A DNA stretch of 64,000 nt from Oscillospiraceae bacterium (GTDB lineage: Bacteria; Bacillota; Clostridia; Oscillospirales; Ruminococcaceae): positions 62,001 through 126,000 of the forward strand of contig JAAWDH010000041.1 in the NCBI GenBank assembly GCA_022793675.1, read 5' to 3'. The position numbers and the translations under genes were made by a program. Under the pieces are notes generated by a model. That model had not been told where the DNA came from, ran no database searches, and saw nothing but the letters and a program-made list of their open reading frames with translations. Positions 61,942 to 64,000 of the stretch are shown here, one piece after another (within the stretch, counting starts at the first letter, position 1; every line of letters starts with the position of its first letter).

Positions 61942-61967
61942 GAGGCGGCCATATACATGGCCGCCTC
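61942..61967 (+). terminator. Hairpin after the PatB-type gene
   Basis: GAGGCGGCC and GGCCGCCTC pair around ATATACAT; no clear T run. Another perfect stem, CGCCCTC-TGCG-GAGGGCG, follows at 62003-62020. Confidence 0.65.
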
Positions 61968-62040
61968 AGTCTGTCGCAAAATGGTTTTTGGGAAGGAGAT
62001 TCCGCCCTCTGCGGAGGGCGACCAGAGCCGCTTTTAGTAG

Positions 62041-62099
62041 GAAAGCCCGATTTTTTGAAAAAAACCGCGTAAAACTTTTTTCCTTGGCAATCCTAGGAA
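62041..62099 (-). repeat. AT-rich dispersed repeat, copy 2 (inverted)
   Basis: The reverse complement shares with 16644-16702 the blocks TTTCC, GATTGCCAA, AAAAAGTTTTAC and CGGTTTTTTTCAAAAAATCG, the last again a hairpin with slightly different sequence. Sits between the opp operon and the VanZ-family gene. Confidence 0.75.
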
Positions 62100-62146
62100 A
62101 GTAAATTTTTTGACAAGATAAGGGGAGTTTACCCTGGAGCTGCAAT

Positions 62147-63541
62147 TTACCGCCTGACAGCGCCGCAATAGGCGTTCCAATACCTCGACGTCCCGTCTTC
62201 CTGCAAACAAGCGCCGCCAAACAGGTAGCACGGCTGGTCAAACCCTTTGCTGTCCGTCATATAAACAAGCGAACACTCCTCTACATACAGTTGATCGCCT
62301 TGGGAAAATGTTATGTACTGTCTGAAATTCCCAGCGCTGATTTGCTCAAAAGCCTCTTTCGGCGATAAAATCGGCTCCGTTGTTATTTCCTTAGTCGGCC
62401 GAATGCTGCAAACCAACCGGCAGATACTGCCATCGTCGGCAAATTCTGCCGTACAGTACCCACTGTAACGGACGCCGCTTTCATCTATCGGCGCATTTTC
62501 AACGGCCCATTGGAAAAAACTTCCGCCAGGGATTGTCATCGAAACCTGGCCGGGCAGCAAGCCGTGGCTATCCAGCCAACCCTCCAGCATCTCGCGTTTG
62601 GTGGAAATCTCGCTGGCGCTAAGCCTCCCGCCTGGCCGGCTAGGCTTCCAATAGCGCCAGCTGCCGTCCATGCCGTCATACCAAAAGCGCGCTTCCCCAC
62701 TGGCGTCAGAAACAGAAAAGCTGCTTCTCCCAGCAGGCGGGGCTTCAAACTGTATCCCGGTAAGCGCTGACACCCAAGAGAGCACGGCCCTTCCCCGCTC
62801 TTCATCGCCAGCTAACGTGTACCGATAAACAGGCGCAGGTTCGGCCTCTTCCGCCAAAGGCATCGCTAGTTCAACGGCAACGCTTGACATATCCTGTTTG
62901 ACAATGGGGCTTATTGGCAGGTTGCCATAAGGCTGCAAAATATAAACGGCAAACGCCGTCCCTATCTCAGCGGCGAATACTGCCGGGACAGCCAGCGCCT
63001 GCAACAATAAATCCAAGCGCAGTTTCCTTTGCTCAAACAGGTCAAGGCAGAGCCGAACAAGGAAATACCCCAGAAGGCTGCCCGCCAGGCCATGGAGCAG
63101 GTCGTCCACGTCAGGGTCGCCCCGCCTAGCCATCAGCTGCCAGGTTTCCGTTGCCAACACCGTGCCAGCAAACGCCAGCAGCGCCAGCCGGCATTTTCGG
63201 AAACGTTCTGCTGCAAAAGGCAGCAAAACCCCCAGCGGCACAAACGCCAGCACTTTTTGGAAAATCCCTTTCAGCAGCAGCGGGTCCCACATGACCCACG
63301 CCTCCCGCCAGCAGCGGAATAGTGAAAAATTTGCTTTGTCTGGTATGCTTAAATAGATTAGGTACATCAGCACGGCGAGCCATAGGACAAGCATTGTCCA
63401 ACTGATCGCCTGCCCAAAAGACAGCTGCAGCCCTTTGAATGATCCGTGGGCAACTGCGTAGCCCAACGCCACAAGCCACCCAGCCCCCAGCATTACTGTC
63501 CCATGCCAAAAAATAACGGAGACCGTCCATTCCCAGCCCAT
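62147..63541 (-). CDS. VanZ-family membrane protein with a long C-terminal domain
   Basis: 464 residues from the ATG at 63541, behind GGAGGGGG. About five membrane helices in residues 1-200 with the VanZ pattern (NFSLFRC, LAFVPLGVLLPF, DPDVDDLLHGLAGSLLGYF). Residues 210-464 are extracytoplasmic after a further helix, and carry no family I recognise (GYDGMDGSWRYWKPSRPGG-like aromatic repeats). VanZ is linked to teicoplanin resistance, but the family is broad and function here is unknown. Confidence 0.8.
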   Translation of the reverse strand: MGWEWTVSVIFWHGTVMLGAGWLVALGYAVAHGSFKGLQLSFGQAISWTMLVLWLAVLMYLIYLSIPDKANFSLFRCWREAWVMWDPLLLKGIFQKVLAFVPLGVLLPFAAERFRKCRLALLAFAGTVLATETWQLMARRGDPDVDDLLHGLAGSLLGYFLVRLCLDLFEQRKLRLDLLLQALAVPAVFAAEIGTAFAVYILQPYGNLPISPIVKQDMSSVAVELAMPLAEEAEPAPVYRYTLAGDEERGRAVLSWVSALTGIQFEAPPAGRSSFSVSDASGEARFWYDGMDGSWRYWKPSRPGGRLSASEISTKREMLEGWLDSHGLLPGQVSMTIPGGSFFQWAVENAPIDESGVRYSGYCTAEFADDGSICRLVCSIRPTKEITTEPILSPKEAFEQISAGNFRQYITFSQGDQLYVEECSLVYMTDSKGFDQPCYLFGGACLQEDGTSRYWNAYCGAVRR

Positions 63542-63568
63542 CAAAACCCCCTCCACTTTCAGAATAGC

Positions 63569-63604
63569 AAATAAAAGCTGCCCGGCCGTCAGACAGCCGG
63601 GCAG
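63569..63604 (-). terminator. Terminator of the ilvE gene
   Basis: CTGCCCGGC and GCCGGGCAG pair, followed on the minus strand by CTTTTATTTGC. Confidence 0.85.
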
Positions 63605-63622
63605 ACAGCAAGAAGCCAAAGA

Positions 63623-64000
63623 TTAGCAAACTTTGACAATCCAATTGAAGGGATCCGGACGCTTGCCCCACTGGATGCCGGTAAGCTCGTCATAGAGCTT
63701 CTGGGACAGCTCGCCAATCTTCCCGCCCGACAGCACCATATCCTTTTCCTGATAGCGCAGAAGGCCGACAGGCGAGATGACCGCCGCTGTACCGGAACCG
63801 AACATCTCGGTGAATTCCCCCTTGTCATAAGCCGCCGACAGCTCTTCGACCGACAGCCGGCGCTCAGACACTTTATATCCCCAATGCTTGAGGATCTCAA
63901 TGACCGATTTACGGGTAATGCCGGGAAGGATGCTGCCCTGCAGGGCAGGGGTGACGATCTCGTCGCCAAGGACAAAGAAGACGTTCATTGCCCCAACCTC
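63623..64000 (-). CDS. ilvE: Branched-chain amino acid aminotransferase, C-terminal part
   Basis: Only the last 125 residues are in the window; the frame continues past the right edge. EVGAMNVFFVLGDEIVTPAL, GSILPGITRKSVIEI and EMFGSGTAAVISPVG are the signature blocks of the IlvE fold IV class II (BCAT) enzymes, which make or degrade valine, leucine and isoleucine. The last residues end WIVKVC, a typical end. The N-terminal part and start cannot be seen. Confidence 0.93.
   Translation of the reverse strand, partial: EVGAMNVFFVLGDEIVTPALQGSILPGITRKSVIEILKHWGYKVSERRLSVEELSAAYDKGEFTEMFGSGTAAVISPVGLLRYQEKDMVLSGGKIGELSQKLYDELTGIQWGKRPDPFNWIVKVC

Overview
The window looks like a chromosomal stretch of a GC-rich, anaerobic, gut-type member of class Clostridia, most likely Oscillospirales/Ruminococcaceae-like. 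The reasons are a SCIFF ranthipeptide precursor with its radical SAM/SPASM maturase and the TIGR04086 and yajC genes that usually accompany it, strong AGGAGG ribosome sites, near-consensus sigma-A promoters with 16-18 bp spacers, a two-gene SufCB iron-sulfur system, LplBC-A-type sugar transport and c-di-GMP class I riboswitches. The taxonomy is inferred from gene content only. I see no rRNA, CRISPR array, prophage or complete insertion sequence.

Layout. 1-3925: a very large secreted surface protein on the minus strand, cut by the left edge, behind a leader carrying two riboswitch-like elements of the c-di-GMP-I class. 4120-7683: ridA, phosphoglucomutase and pfkA, each with its own promoter. 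7692-10455: a small NrdD-tail-like protein, a small probable zinc protein and a choline/glucan-binding-repeat surface protein whose leader holds a 144-bp element with 37-bp inverted ends. 10526-13852: a LytTR response regulator and AgrC-like kinase, in an operon with two uncharacterised proteins. 14066-23045: housekeeping genes on the minus strand (NUDIX, hydrolase, rlmD, rnmV, holA, comEC) plus an MBOAT/DHHW acylation pair in which every canonical catalytic residue I can align is replaced. 23106-23327: tRNA-Ser(CGA).

23431-29562: GH18 chitinase-like protein, MATE pump, HAD phosphatase, then the SCIFF locus (yajC, TIGR04086, scfA, terminator plus repeat, maturase). 29641-37656: a membrane-bound AraC regulator divergent from an oligosaccharide ABC importer and two tandem PHP-domain paralogues. 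37668-44191: a membrane protein with a nucleoside phosphorylase, a DUF1015 protein, a decayed SUKH-like fragment, a SUKH-like/LRR protein and SufCB. 44485-51333: a sugar-acid catabolic island of two isomerase/oxidoreductase pairs followed by mannonate dehydratase and a fructuronate-reductase-type dehydrogenase. 51349-54656: a BlaI/BlaR1-like pair and a lone serine recombinase. 54900-61967: an Opp peptide importer with a PatB-type C-S lyase. 62041-64000: a VanZ-family protein and the end of ilvE.

Two short dispersed repeat families run through the window. One, about 92 bp, has five copies between genes; two of these separate functionally linked neighbours, the SCIFF precursor from its maturase and the two PHP paralogues. 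The other, about 58 bp and AT-rich, has two copies. The importer, PHP proteins, isomerases, dehydrogenases and UxuA/UxuB-type enzymes plausibly act together: oligosaccharides enter through LplBC-A, are rearranged and oxidised, and sugar acids pass through mannonate to 2-keto-3-deoxygluconate. The Opp-PatB unit would supply peptides and sulfur.
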